Assembly: GCA_027031685.1 (NCBI GenBank)
Contig: JALVPS010000254.1
Coordinates: 1-14,619 of the forward strand
Direction of reading: 5' to 3'
Source: Gammaproteobacteria bacterium
Lineage (GTDB): Bacteria > Pseudomonadota > Gammaproteobacteria > UWMA-0217
Length of the DNA stretch: 14,619 nt
The position numbers were made by a program, and so were the translations under genes. A model generated the notes under the pieces. That model saw only the letters and a list, made by a program, of their open reading frames with translations. It was not told the DNA's origin and made no database searches. Shown here in pieces: positions 1 through 6,284 of this stretch. Every line of letters starts with the position of its first letter. Within the stretch, counting starts at the first letter, position 1.

Positions 1-192
1 CCGCGCGCCCCGCAGCCCCCCGCGGCCGCCGGCAGCGGCTGGGACGGCGTGGAGCGGCGCAGCAAGCAGCGCCCGTGGTCGCAGCGGCCGGCCCTGCGCC
101 GGCCCGCCTCGGCCCCGCCCGCCGGCGGCGGCGCGGCGCTGACCCCGCTCAAGGCGCCGGCCGACGGCGACGAGGAGTGGGAATCGTTCTGA
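1..192 (+). CDS. Methyl-accepting chemotaxis protein, C-terminal end (5' truncated by window)
   Basis: Only the last 63 codons are visible, in frame 1, ending at TGA 190-192. The peptide contains GWDGVERRS, then RPWS, then an Ala/Pro/Gly-rich flexible tail, and ends in DEEWESF. In chemoreceptors a (W)DGxERR segment follows the signalling hairpin, and a disordered linker leads to a terminal xWxxF pentapeptide that tethers the adaptation enzymes CheR and CheB. EWESF fits that consensus (NWETF in E. coli Tsr/Tar). The protein is therefore probably an inner-membrane or cytoplasmic chemoreceptor that signals through CheA/CheW; its sensory domain lies upstream of the window. The composition, rich in Pro/Ala/Arg, is typical of these linkers in high-GC genomes. 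The family is inferred from the tail alone. Confidence 0.72.
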   Translation, partial: PRAPQPPAAAGSGWDGVERRSKQRPWSQRPALRRPASAPPAGGGAALTPLKAPADGDEEWESF

Positions 193-200
193 AGCGGCGG

Positions 201-228
201 TTGCAAATCCCCAGGGGCGGACTATACC
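201..228 (+). promoter_or_regulatory. Candidate sigma-70 promoter for the HMA-like small gene
   Basis: TTGCAA (201-206) and TATACC (223-228) are separated by 16 bp, each matching 4 of 6 consensus bases. They lie in the 95-bp gap after the chemoreceptor stop. A GC-only palindrome, GGGGCGCGCCCC (245-256), lies between the -10 box and the start codon; it has no T-run, so it is not an evident terminator. The promoter is inferred from sequence only. Confidence 0.4.
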
Positions 229-287
229 TCTGGCAAGGGGACGCGGGGCGCGCCCCCTGCCCGTCACGCGACCAACGGAGGTCCGCC

Positions 288-521
288 ATGTCCGACTGCC
301 ACCCCGACATCGTCATCCACATCGACGAAACCCTGGACGACCGCGCACTGGAAGCCCTGGAGCGGCGCGTCGGCCTGCAACCCGGCGTGGTGAGCGCCTG
401 CATCCACGAGGATCGCCGCCACCTGATGGTCATCGAGTACGAACACGACGGCATCGACGCCCAGGCCATCCTGCACACGGTGCGCGACCAGGGCGTGCAT
501 GCCGAGCTGATCGGCCTCTGA
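288..521 (+). CDS. Small HMA-like (heavy-metal-associated fold) protein
   Basis: A 77-residue protein starting at ATG 288, with a good ribosome site (GGAGG, 277-281). It runs DIVIHIDETLDDRALEALE, then LQPGVVSACI, then a short strand (HLMVIEYE), then a second helix with DAQAILHTVRDQG. This beta-alpha-beta-beta-alpha order, with the xPGVVSA turn and a late QxILxxVRxxG helix, is the pattern of ferredoxin-like HMA domains. The metal-binding CxxC expected in the first loop is absent; the only cysteines are C4 and C38. It is therefore unlikely to be a classical copper chaperone, and its ligand or partner is unknown. The gene stands alone between the chemoreceptor gene and a terminator. The open frame continues upstream to 75, but that part overlaps the chemoreceptor coding frame and was not used. 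The fold assignment comes from pattern, not from a search. Confidence 0.75.
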   Translation: MSDCHPDIVIHIDETLDDRALEALERRVGLQPGVVSACIHEDRRHLMVIEYEHDGIDAQAILHTVRDQGVHAELIGL

Positions 522-540
522 CGACTGCCCGACTCGGCAA

Positions 541-566
541 GGCCCGCCTGCTGCGCGGGCCTTTTT
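541..566 (+). terminator. Rho-independent terminator of the HMA-like gene
   Basis: A GGCCCGC stem (541-547), a 7-nt loop and GCGGGCC (555-561) are followed by five T residues (562-566) and more T-rich sequence. It begins 19 bp after the stop codon of the small gene. The opposite strand lacks a matching T-run, so termination of the facing uppP transcript here is uncertain. Confidence 0.85.
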
Positions 567-572
567 CTTTGC

Positions 573-1370
573 CTACAGGAACAGGGCGAACAGCAGGGCG
601 CCCAGCAGCAGCCGGTACACCACGAAGGGCAGCATGCCCATGCGCTCCAGCAGCTTGAGGAATAAATAGATGCAGGTGTAGGCGGCCAGGGCCGACAGGG
701 CCACGCCCAGCCCCAGGGCGGCCCAGTCCACCGGCTCGGCGGCGGCGACAAGGTCCAGGGTGAGCAGGCCGCCGGCCAGGGCGATGATGGGGATGGACAG
801 CAGGAAGGAGAAGCGCGCCGCCGCCTCGCGCGTGAGCCCCAGGAACAGGCCGGCGGTCATGGTGATGCCGGAGCGGGAGGTGCCGGGCACCAGGGCCAGG
901 GCCTGGGCCGCGCCGATGAGCAGCACGTCCCGCCAGGCCATGTCGTATTCGCCGCGCCGGCGGCGCCCCCAGCGGTCGGCCACCCCCAGCAGCAGGCCGA
1001 ACACCACGGTGGTGGTGGCGATGACCAGCGGCGAGCGCAGGCTGGTCTCGATGAAGTCCTTGAAGGCCAACCCGGCCAGGCCGGCGGGAATGGTGCCCAG
1101 CAGCACGCCCCAGGCCAGCCGCCCGTCCGGGCTCAAGCGGCGCCGGCGCAGGGAGTCGAACCAGGCCACGATCATGCGCCCCAGTTCGTGACGGAAATAG
1201 CCCACCACGGCCAGCAGGGTGCCCACGTGCACGGCCACGTCGAAGGCCAGGCCCTGGTCCTGCCAGTGGGTGAGTACAGGCACCAGGATGAGGTGGGCGG
1301 AGCTGGAGATGGGCAGGAATTCGGTGAGGCCCTGCACCAGGGCGAGCACGGTGATCTGGATGAGGTCCAT
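573..1370 (-). CDS. uppP: Undecaprenyl-diphosphate phosphatase UppP (BacA)
   Basis: UppP removes a phosphate from undecaprenyl pyrophosphate to regenerate the lipid carrier for peptidoglycan and other envelope polymers. It is an integral inner-membrane enzyme (EC 3.6.1.27), and high dosage classically gives bacitracin resistance. The 265-aa product has both family signatures. Residues 13-26 (QGLTEFLPISSSAH) carry the conserved glutamate E17, and residues 162-168 (PGTSRSG) carry the conserved arginine R166. Several hydrophobic helices lie between and after them. The length matches the usual 265-275 aa. ATG 1370 was chosen because AAGGAG (1376-1381) precedes it and the family N-terminus begins MDLIQ; an upstream in-frame methionine would add 20 non-homologous residues. 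The gene lies 28 bp behind the methyltransferase gene on the same strand and is probably cotranscribed with it. Confidence 0.97.
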   Translation of the reverse strand: MDLIQITVLALVQGLTEFLPISSSAHLILVPVLTHWQDQGLAFDVAVHVGTLLAVVGYFRHELGRMIVAWFDSLRRRRLSPDGRLAWGVLLGTIPAGLAGLAFKDFIETSLRSPLVIATTTVVFGLLLGVADRWGRRRRGEYDMAWRDVLLIGAAQALALVPGTSRSGITMTAGLFLGLTREAAARFSFLLSIPIIALAGGLLTLDLVAAAEPVDWAALGLGVALSALAAYTCIYLFLKLLERMGMLPFVVYRLLLGALLFALFL

Positions 1371-1398
1371 GGAGACTCCTTGTCCGGGTGGGGGTGCG

Positions 1399-2577
1399 CT
1401 ACAACCTGAAGCGCAGGTCACGCAGGGCAAATCCCTGCAGCGGCGAGTCTATCCCCTTGGCGAAGGCCATGACCTGAAACCGTTCACCCATTTCGGAAGG
1501 GAGGGTGAGCAGCTTGACCTGCCGCGCCAGCTCGACCTGCTGGCGCAGGTCGTCGCCCGCGGCGGCGGCGAACAGGGCCTCCAGGCCGTTGCCGAGCAGG
1601 AAGTGGGCCTGGGTGGTGTAGCCGGCCAGGTCCAGGCCGGCGGCGGTGCCGGCCTCGGCCAGGGCGGTAAAGTCCACGCTGGCGGTGATGTCCTGCAGGC
1701 CGACGCGCGCCAGGGGGTCGTCCAGGGCGCGGTGGCGGTAGTGGCATAGCAGGGTGCCGCTGGCACGCTGCGGGTGGTAGTACTCGCGGCGCGGGTAGCC
1801 GTAGTCGATGAACAGCAGCACGCCCTCGGCCAGCGCCGCCGCCAGCGCCGCCAGCCACGGCGCAAGGCGCGGGCTGAGTTCGCTCACGTAGGGGGTGGGC
1901 CAGGGGTCCGCCAGGTCCGCGCGCAGGGCGGCCACGCGCGCCGCCAGGGCCTCGCCGGCGGGGCGCTCGGCGGCCACCAGGGCCCCGTCCCGCCACGCCA
2001 CGCCCAGCTCGAACAGGCCGTCCTCGCCGTGACGGAAGCGCTGCACCGGCAGGGCGTCGGCCACCTCGTTGGCCAGCACCACACCGTGCAGGGCCAGCCC
2101 GTCCAGGCCGTCCAGCCAGCGCACGCTGCCCAGCAGGTGGGGCACGGCGGCGGCCAGGGTGGCGCGCTGGCGCTGGCGCAGCTCGGGGCTGGGCTCCAGG
2201 ATGTAGTAGTGGTCGGGCAGGCAGTCCAGGCGCTCCAGCTCGGCCAGCACGTCGGCCGCCATGCGGCCGCTGCCGGCGCCCAGCTCCAGCACGCAGGCGC
2301 TGCGCCGGAACTGCCCCAGCACCTGGGCGCACTGGCGCGCCAGGCAGCGGGAGAACAGGGGCGAGAGCTCGGGCGCGGTGACGAAGTCGCCGCCGGGGCC
2401 GAACTTGTGCGCGCCGGCCACGTAATAGCCCAGGCCGGGGGCGTACAGGGCCAGCTCCATGTAGCGGTCGAAGGGCAGGAAGCCGCCGGCCTGCTCGATC
2501 TCGCTGGCGATGTGCGCCCGCAGGCGGTCGCTGTGTGCTTGCTCGGCCGCGCTCGGCTCCGGTAAGGTCGCTTGCAT
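1399..2577 (-). CDS. SAM-dependent methyltransferase, MidA/NDUFAF7 (COG1565) family
   Basis: A 392-aa class I methyltransferase of the family that includes mitochondrial NDUFAF7/MidA (Pfam Methyltransf_28). The N-terminal block contains FDRYMELALYAPGLGYY and the FGPGGDFVTAPELSPLF segment typical of the family. The SAM motif I is LELGAGSGRMA (residues 97-107). The acidic strand-2 region is YILEPSPELR (125-134), and VVLANEVADALPVQRF (166-181) follows. NDUFAF7 methylates an arginine of a respiratory complex I subunit; the bacterial substrate is not established. ATG 2577 is the only convincing start, although its upstream ribosome site is weak. The gene is divergent from the pteridine reductase gene (48-bp gap) and heads a likely two-gene unit with uppP. 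The family is certain; the substrate is not known. Confidence 0.93.
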   Translation of the reverse strand: MQATLPEPSAAEQAHSDRLRAHIASEIEQAGGFLPFDRYMELALYAPGLGYYVAGAHKFGPGGDFVTAPELSPLFSRCLARQCAQVLGQFRRSACVLELGAGSGRMAADVLAELERLDCLPDHYYILEPSPELRQRQRATLAAAVPHLLGSVRWLDGLDGLALHGVVLANEVADALPVQRFRHGEDGLFELGVAWRDGALVAAERPAGEALAARVAALRADLADPWPTPYVSELSPRLAPWLAALAAALAEGVLLFIDYGYPRREYYHPQRASGTLLCHYRHRALDDPLARVGLQDITASVDFTALAEAGTAAGLDLAGYTTQAHFLLGNGLEALFAAAAGDDLRQQVELARQVKLLTLPSEMGERFQVMAFAKGIDSPLQGFALRDLRFRL

Positions 2578-2625
2578 CTGTGTTTCCGCGGAATTCAGCG
2601 GTCAAGACTAGCAAAAGGTGTCGTG

Positions 2626-3360
2626 ATGCCCGACAAGGTCGCCCTGGTCACCGGCTCGGCGCGCCGCATCGGCGCGGTCATCGTGCGCGAGCTGCACGCG
2701 GAGGGGATGCGCGTGGTGATCCACTACCGCGGCTCGCGCGAGCCGGCCGAGGCGCTGGCGGCGGAACTGAACGCGGCGCGCCCCGACTCGGCGCGCACGG
2801 TGCAGATGGACCTCGGCGACATCGCCGGCCTGCCGCGCCTGGTGGCGGAGGTGATCGGCCTGTGGGGGCGGCTGGACGTGCTGGTCAACAACGCATCCAC
2901 CTTCTACCCCACCCCCTTCGGCCAGATCACCGAGGACCACTGGGAGGACCTGCTGGGCTCCAACCTGAAGGCGCCGCTGTTCCTCAGCCAGGCGGCGGCG
3001 CCGGAGCTGAAGCGGCGGCGCGGCTGCATCGTCAATATCGTGGACATCCACGCCGAGCGGCCCCTCAAGGAGTACCCGGTGTACTCGGTGGCCAAGGCGG
3101 GCCTGGTGATGCTCACCAAAGCGCTGGCGCGCGACCTGGGGCCGGAGGTGCGCGCCAACGGCGTGGCGCCGGGCGCCATCCTGTGGCCCGAGGCGCCCCA
3201 CCACGCCGCCCAGCACGCCGACATCATCCGCCGCACGGCCCTCAAGCGCGAGGGCACGCCGGAGGACATCGCCCGCACGGTACGCTTCCTCATCAACGAG
3301 GCGCCCTACATCACCGGCCAGATCATCGCCGTGGACGGCGGCCGCACCCTGTCCAACTGA
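2626..3360 (+). CDS. Pteridine reductase (PTR1/FolM-like short-chain dehydrogenase)
   Basis: A 244-aa SDR-family NADPH oxidoreductase. The dinucleotide site is TGSARRIG (residues 9-16), the TGxxxRxG form of pteridine reductases. NNAS is at 88-91. The catalytic set reads D140, Y153, K157 within NIVDIHAERP and EYPVYSVAKAG: the usual SDR serine is replaced by aspartate, as in Leishmania PTR1. The expected reaction is reduction of dihydrobiopterin-, dihydromonapterin- or folate-type pterins. E. coli FolM is a dihydromonapterin reductase, but the exact substrate cannot be read from sequence. ATG 2626 follows AAAAGG (2613-2618) at a good distance; an in-frame GTG directly before it (2623) is possible. 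The gene converges on folK, with stops 5 bp apart and no terminator visible between them. Proximity to folK and folB supports a pterin role. Confidence 0.9.
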   Translation: MPDKVALVTGSARRIGAVIVRELHAEGMRVVIHYRGSREPAEALAAELNAARPDSARTVQMDLGDIAGLPRLVAEVIGLWGRLDVLVNNASTFYPTPFGQITEDHWEDLLGSNLKAPLFLSQAAAPELKRRRGCIVNIVDIHAERPLKEYPVYSVAKAGLVMLTKALARDLGPEVRANGVAPGAILWPEAPHHAAQHADIIRRTALKREGTPEDIARTVRFLINEAPYITGQIIAVDGGRTLSN

Positions 3361-3365
3361 GCCCG

Positions 3366-3863
3366 TCAGGCCGGCTGCCAGTGGGCGCGCGGCGCCGGCG
3401 CCATGCGCCCCTCGGCCTGCGCCCGCCGCCACAGCTCGGCCATGGTCTCGCCCGACAGCGGGTGGCGCAGGTCCGGGGCCAGCTCGGCCAGGGGCTGCAG
3501 CACGAAGGCGTAGCGCTCGATCTCGTCCCGCGGCAGGCGCAGCGGCCCCTCGTCCAGCACCGCATCGCCCCACAGCAGCAGGTCCACGTCCAGGGTGCGG
3601 GGGGCGAACTTCTCCCCACCGCGCACGCGACCGGCGGCGGCCTCCAGTTCCTTGAACAGGGCGTCCAGGGCGGCCGGCGGCAGGTCGCTGTCGAAGGCGG
3701 CCACCAGGTTGTAGAAGGGCTGGCCGGCAAAGCCCACGGCGGCGGTCTCGTACACCGGCGACAGGGCCAGCGGGCCGAAGCGCGCGCGCAGGGCGTCGAT
3801 GGCCGCCTGGATGTGGCGCGTCCGCTCGATATTGCTGCCGATGCTGACGTAGACGCGCGGCAT
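3366..3863 (-). CDS. folK: 2-amino-4-hydroxy-6-hydroxymethyldihydropteridine pyrophosphokinase (HPPK)
   Basis: FolK transfers pyrophosphate from ATP to 6-hydroxymethyl-7,8-dihydropterin (EC 2.7.6.3), the step before dihydropteroate synthase in folate synthesis. The 165-aa product begins MPRVYVSIGSN, the typical first strand and turn. It contains SPVYETAAVGF (residues 35-45) and QPFYNLVA (48-55), then the family signature PRTLDVDLLLWG (88-99) with metal-binding D92 and D94, and HPLSGE near the end. The length is close to the usual 160 aa. ATG 3863 was chosen because it starts at this conserved strand; longer in-frame starts run into folB. It begins 5 bp after the folB stop, so folB-folK is an operon and the two products act at consecutive steps. 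Confidence 0.97.
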   Translation of the reverse strand: MPRVYVSIGSNIERTRHIQAAIDALRARFGPLALSPVYETAAVGFAGQPFYNLVAAFDSDLPPAALDALFKELEAAAGRVRGGEKFAPRTLDVDLLLWGDAVLDEGPLRLPRDEIERYAFVLQPLAELAPDLRHPLSGETMAELWRRAQAEGRMAPAPRAHWQPA

Positions 3864-3868
3864 GGCGC

Positions 3869-4228
3869 TCAGGCGGGCCGCTCGCCCCGCTCGATGCGAA
3901 TGCCCACCGAGCGCGAGCCGCGCACCGCGCCCGGCTTGTGCAGGGTGAGGCGCAGCCAGGGCACGCCGAACTCGTCGCGGATGAGGGCCGCCACCTGCTC
4001 GGCCAGAGTCTCCACCAGCAGGCACTCGCTGGCCTCCACGTGGGCGATGACCCGCTTGGCCACGGCCTTGTAGTTGAGGGCGTGCTCGATGTCGTCGGTC
4101 TCCGCCGCGCGGCGGATGTCGGTGGCCATCTCGATGTCGAACGACAGGGTCTGCTTGATGCGCCGCTCCCAGTCGTAGATGCCGATGGTCGCGTCGATGC
4201 GCAGGTCTTCGATGAATACGATGTCCAT
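3869..4228 (-). CDS. folB: Dihydroneopterin aldolase
   Basis: FolB cleaves 7,8-dihydroneopterin to 6-hydroxymethyl-7,8-dihydropterin and glycolaldehyde (EC 4.1.2.25), supplying the FolK substrate. The 119-aa product closely resembles E. coli FolB from the first residue: MDIVFIEDLRID, then TIGIYDWE, SFDIEMATD, VETLAEQVA, and LHKPGAVRGSRSVGI. K98 in the LHKPGA motif is the catalytic lysine, and E73 and Y53 fall at the pterin-site positions. ATG 4228 gives the family N-terminus; an upstream in-frame methionine adds 11 residues with no family match. The protein is a cytoplasmic oligomer in known members. It is the first gene of the folB-folK unit, divergent from rpmB. Confidence 0.97.
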   Translation of the reverse strand: MDIVFIEDLRIDATIGIYDWERRIKQTLSFDIEMATDIRRAAETDDIEHALNYKAVAKRVIAHVEASECLLVETLAEQVAALIRDEFGVPWLRLTLHKPGAVRGSRSVGIRIERGERPA

Positions 4229-4261
4229 GCCGGCTCGCTCGCCACTGCGGAGGGAGGCCAC

Positions 4262-4267
4262 ACTATA
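4262..4267 (-). promoter_or_regulatory. Candidate -10 box for the folB-folK operon
   Basis: TATAGT on the minus strand, 33 bp upstream of the folB ATG. It is one of very few AT-rich hexamers in a GC-rich gap. No convincing -35 hexamer lies at 16-18 bp, so this is a partial promoter call. Confidence 0.4.
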
Positions 4268-4335
4268 TCGGCGCCGCCCGGCGCCCGCCAGCGACCCCGC
4301 CCGCGCCCCCGGATTGTCAACGGGGCCGCGCCCGG

Positions 4336-4364
4336 TTGCCTCACGCCGGCGGGTTTGCTATGGT
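4336..4364 (+). promoter_or_regulatory. Candidate extended -10 sigma-70 promoter for rpmB-rpmG
   Basis: TTGCCT (4336-4341) and TATGGT (4359-4364) are separated by 17 bp, with a TGC extension directly before the -10 box. The start of transcription would fall near 4371, about 28 nt before the rpmB ATG. Spacing and extension are those of a strong promoter, as expected for ribosomal protein genes. Confidence 0.6.
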
Positions 4365-4398
4365 TCGCGCCCTTTCAGACAGGATTCCGGAGTTCGTC

Positions 4399-4635
4399 AT
4401 GTCACGAGTGTGTCAGGTGACGGGCAAGCGCCCGGCGGTGGGCAACAACGTCTCCCACGCCCACAACAAGACCAAGCGCCGTTTTCTGCCCAATCTCCAC
4501 ACCCACCGCTTCTGGGTGGAGAGCGAGAACCGCTGGGTCAAGCTGCGCGTCTCCTCCAAGGGCATGCGCATCATCGACAAGAAGGGCATCGACGCCGTGC
4601 TGGCGGAAATGCGCGCCCGCGGCGAGAAGATCTGA
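4399..4635 (+). CDS. rpmB: 50S ribosomal protein L28
   Basis: A 78-aa basic protein matching bacterial L28 throughout: MSRVCQVTGKRPAVGNNVSHAHN at the N-terminus, TKRRFLPNLHTHRFWVESE in the middle, and LRVSSKGMRIIDKKGID near the end. L28 binds 23S rRNA in the large subunit, near the E-site side. ATG 4399 follows CCGGAG (4387-4392) and gives the exact family start; the open frame upstream to 4336 is promoter and leader. The length equals the E. coli protein. rpmG follows after 10 bp, the standard rpmB-rpmG pair. Confidence 0.98.
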   Translation: MSRVCQVTGKRPAVGNNVSHAHNKTKRRFLPNLHTHRFWVESENRWVKLRVSSKGMRIIDKKGIDAVLAEMRARGEKI

Positions 4636-4645
4636 GGAACCGACC

Positions 4646-4813
4646 ATGGCCAAGGCAGCACGAGAGAAGATCCGCCTGGTGTCCAGCGCCGGCACGGGCT
4701 ACTTCTACACCACCACCAAGAACAAGCGGAACATGCCGGAGAAGATGGAGATCAAAAAGTATGATCCGGTCGTCCGCAAGCACGTGATCTTCAAGGAAGC
4801 GAAGATCAAGTGA
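4646..4813 (+). CDS. rpmG: 50S ribosomal protein L33
   Basis: A 55-aa protein, MAKAAREKIRLVSSAGTGYF followed by YTTTKNKRNMPEKMEIKKYD and ending in KEAKIK, nearly identical to E. coli L33 in length and pattern. It binds 23S rRNA near the E site. It has no cysteines, so it is the zinc-independent (C-) form, which works without a zinc ribbon. The ribosome site AGG (4635-4637) overlaps the rpmB stop codon, which suggests coupled translation. Two terminators follow the stop. Confidence 0.98.
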   Translation: MAKAAREKIRLVSSAGTGYFYTTTKNKRNMPEKMEIKKYDPVVRKHVIFKEAKIK

Positions 4814-4853
4814 CCGCCGCGCGGGCCCTGCCCGCCGGATGAACCGACCCCAG

Positions 4854-4879
4854 GAGAGCCGGCCCACGCCGGCTCTCTT
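4854..4879 (+). terminator. First terminator-like hairpin after rpmG
   Basis: A perfect 10-bp inverted repeat, GAGAGCCGGC (4854-4863) and GCCGGCTCTC (4868-4877), with a 4-nt CCAC loop. Only two T residues follow, so by itself it may be a weak terminator or a 3'-end stabilising hairpin. Confidence 0.6.
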
Positions 4880-4887
4880 GCGTTGCG

Positions 4888-4926
4888 CCATGAAAAAAGC
4901 CGGCCCGGGGCCGGCTTTTTTCATGG
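4888..4926. terminator. Strong bidirectional terminator between rpmG and the desaturase gene
   Basis: A 39-bp inverted repeat centred on 4907, with A6 (4893-4898) on the left and T6 (4916-4921) on the right of a GC-only stem (GCCGGCCC/GGGCCGGC). Read on either strand, it gives a GC stem followed by a U-run. It therefore serves both rpmB-rpmG on the plus strand and the desaturase gene, which ends at 4942 on the minus strand. Confidence 0.92.
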
Positions 4927-4941
4927 GCGCGGGGCGGCCGC

Positions 4942-6120
4942 TCAGGCGGCGGCCGGCCGCAGCGAGTAGCCCGGCAGGCGGCGGGCGAAGTCCTGTAGGG
5001 CGCGCACGCCGCTGGCCTCGGCCTCGCGGCACCAGGCCTGCAGGGCCTGCAGGAGCTGTTCCTGGTTGGCGTAGGTCTGCTCCCACACGGCCTGCAGGCG
5101 CTGGCGGTACTGCACCACCAGGCGCAGGGTGGCGCTACGCGAGAGGGTCTGCTCCACCGCCGCGCGCTGGTCGGGTGCCAGCCGGTCGTCGGCGCCGCGC
5201 AGCAGATGGCGGCGCACCCGGCGCAGGGCCTGGCGCAGGGAGGCGTCGGCGCGGGCCAGCTCCTCGCGCAGCACGGGTTGCAGCACGTTGCGGCGGTAGC
5301 GGGACAGCAGGTCGAGGCGGGCGCTGACCACGGCCTTGACGGTGTCCATGTCGATGCGCGCCTTGCCGGCGTCGATGACCGGGCGCGGTGCCACGCGCCG
5401 CACCCGCGCCAGGCGCAGGGCGGACAGCAGGCGCAGGTAGCCCCAGCCGATGTCGAACTCCCAGGGCTTGAGGGAGAAGCGCGCCGAGCTGGGGAAGGCA
5501 TGGTGGTTGTTGTGCAGCTCCTCGCCGCCGATCAGCAGGCCAATGTTGCTGATGTTGGTGGAGCCGTCGCGGGTGTCGTAGTTGCGGTAGCCCCACCAGT
5601 GGCCCAGGCCGTTGATGACGCCGGCCGCCCAGAAGGGGATCCACAGCATCTGCACGGCCCACACGGTGAGGCCGATGGGACCGAACAGCAGCAGGTCCGC
5701 GGCCAGCATGGTGACGGGCCCCCAGTTGGGGTGGCGGGCGTAGAGGTGGCGCTCGATCCAGTCGTCCTGCAGGCCGTGGCTGTAGCGGTCGATGGTATCG
5801 CGGTTGGCGGCCTCGCGCCGGTACAGCTCGGCGCCGCGCGTGAGCAGGGTGCGGATGCCGTACACGTGCGGGCTGTGCGGGTCGTCGGGGGTTTCCACCT
5901 TGGCGTGGTGCTTGCGGTGGATGGCCACCCACTCGCGGGTGACCATGCCGGTGGTCAGCCACAGCCAGAAGCGCATGGGGTGCGCCACCAGCGGGTGCAG
6001 GTCCACGGCGCGGTGGGCCTGGCTGCGGTGCAGGAAGAGGGTGACGGAGACGATGGTGAAGTGGGTCATGCCGAGCACGACCGCGGCGATGCCCCACCAG
6101 GGCAGATGAAGGATTCCCAT
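4942..6120 (-). CDS. Membrane fatty-acid (acyl-CoA/delta-9 type) desaturase with C-terminal extension
   Basis: A 392-aa protein. Residues 1-240 form an integral-membrane di-iron desaturase. The three histidine boxes are HRSQAH (31-36), HRKHH (68-72) and HNNHH (203-207), with an additional GHWWGYRN (173-180). Hydrophobic segments lie near 8-30, 48-62 and 135-168. Such enzymes introduce a cis double bond into acyl-CoA or phospholipid acyl chains using O2 and an electron donor. The family core is about 250-300 aa. Residues 255-392 here form a charged helical tail ending WCREAEASGVRALQDFARRL, which resembles the C-terminal part of ISL3-type transposases; this may be an old fusion. ATG 6120 has no evident ribosome site, but no better start was found. 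It is transcribed alone, towards the bidirectional terminator. Confidence 0.92.
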   Translation of the reverse strand: MGILHLPWWGIAAVVLGMTHFTIVSVTLFLHRSQAHRAVDLHPLVAHPMRFWLWLTTGMVTREWVAIHRKHHAKVETPDDPHSPHVYGIRTLLTRGAELYRREAANRDTIDRYSHGLQDDWIERHLYARHPNWGPVTMLAADLLLFGPIGLTVWAVQMLWIPFWAAGVINGLGHWWGYRNYDTRDGSTNISNIGLLIGGEELHNNHHAFPSSARFSLKPWEFDIGWGYLRLLSALRLARVRRVAPRPVIDAGKARIDMDTVKAVVSARLDLLSRYRRNVLQPVLREELARADASLRQALRRVRRHLLRGADDRLAPDQRAAVEQTLSRSATLRLVVQYRQRLQAVWEQTYANQEQLLQALQAWCREAEASGVRALQDFARRLPGYSLRPAAA

Positions 6121-6203
6121 GTTGATGTCGGTTACCGGATAGCGAGAAAGGAAGGTCGCGGCGTCGTTGCGGGCCGGATGGGCCGGGAGACGGCGGGAAC
6201 CCG

Positions 6204-6232
6204 ACTATAGGCCCTTGCGGGTGTCACGTCCA
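6204..6232 (-). promoter_or_regulatory. Candidate sigma-70 promoter of the desaturase gene
   Basis: On the minus strand, TGGACG (-35, 6227-6232) and TATAGT (-10, 6204-6209) are separated by 17 bp, with 4/6 and 5/6 matches to consensus. Transcription would start near 6197, leaving an untranslated leader of about 77 nt before the ATG. No operator palindrome was recognised. Confidence 0.55.
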
Positions 6233-6284
6233 TGACAGCGTGGCGGAAACGTGCGCCGCTGGGCACCGCGGGCGGGGCCGGCGG

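Noticed and set aside
2578..2625. Possible bidirectional promoter between the methyltransferase and pteridine reductase genes
   Set aside because: A promoter is expected in this 48-bp gap, but no -35/-10 pair with acceptable spacing to either start could be identified.
2535..4073. Long open frame spanning the pteridine reductase and folK
   Set aside because: Arg/Pro/Gly-rich shadow frame; the overlapping real genes carry complete catalytic motifs.
4891..4924. The palindrome as an insertion-sequence end or as a short coding frame (it begins ATGAAAAAAG)
   Set aside because: A GC stem flanked by A6 and T6 between two convergent genes is fully explained as a bidirectional terminator; no transposase is near.
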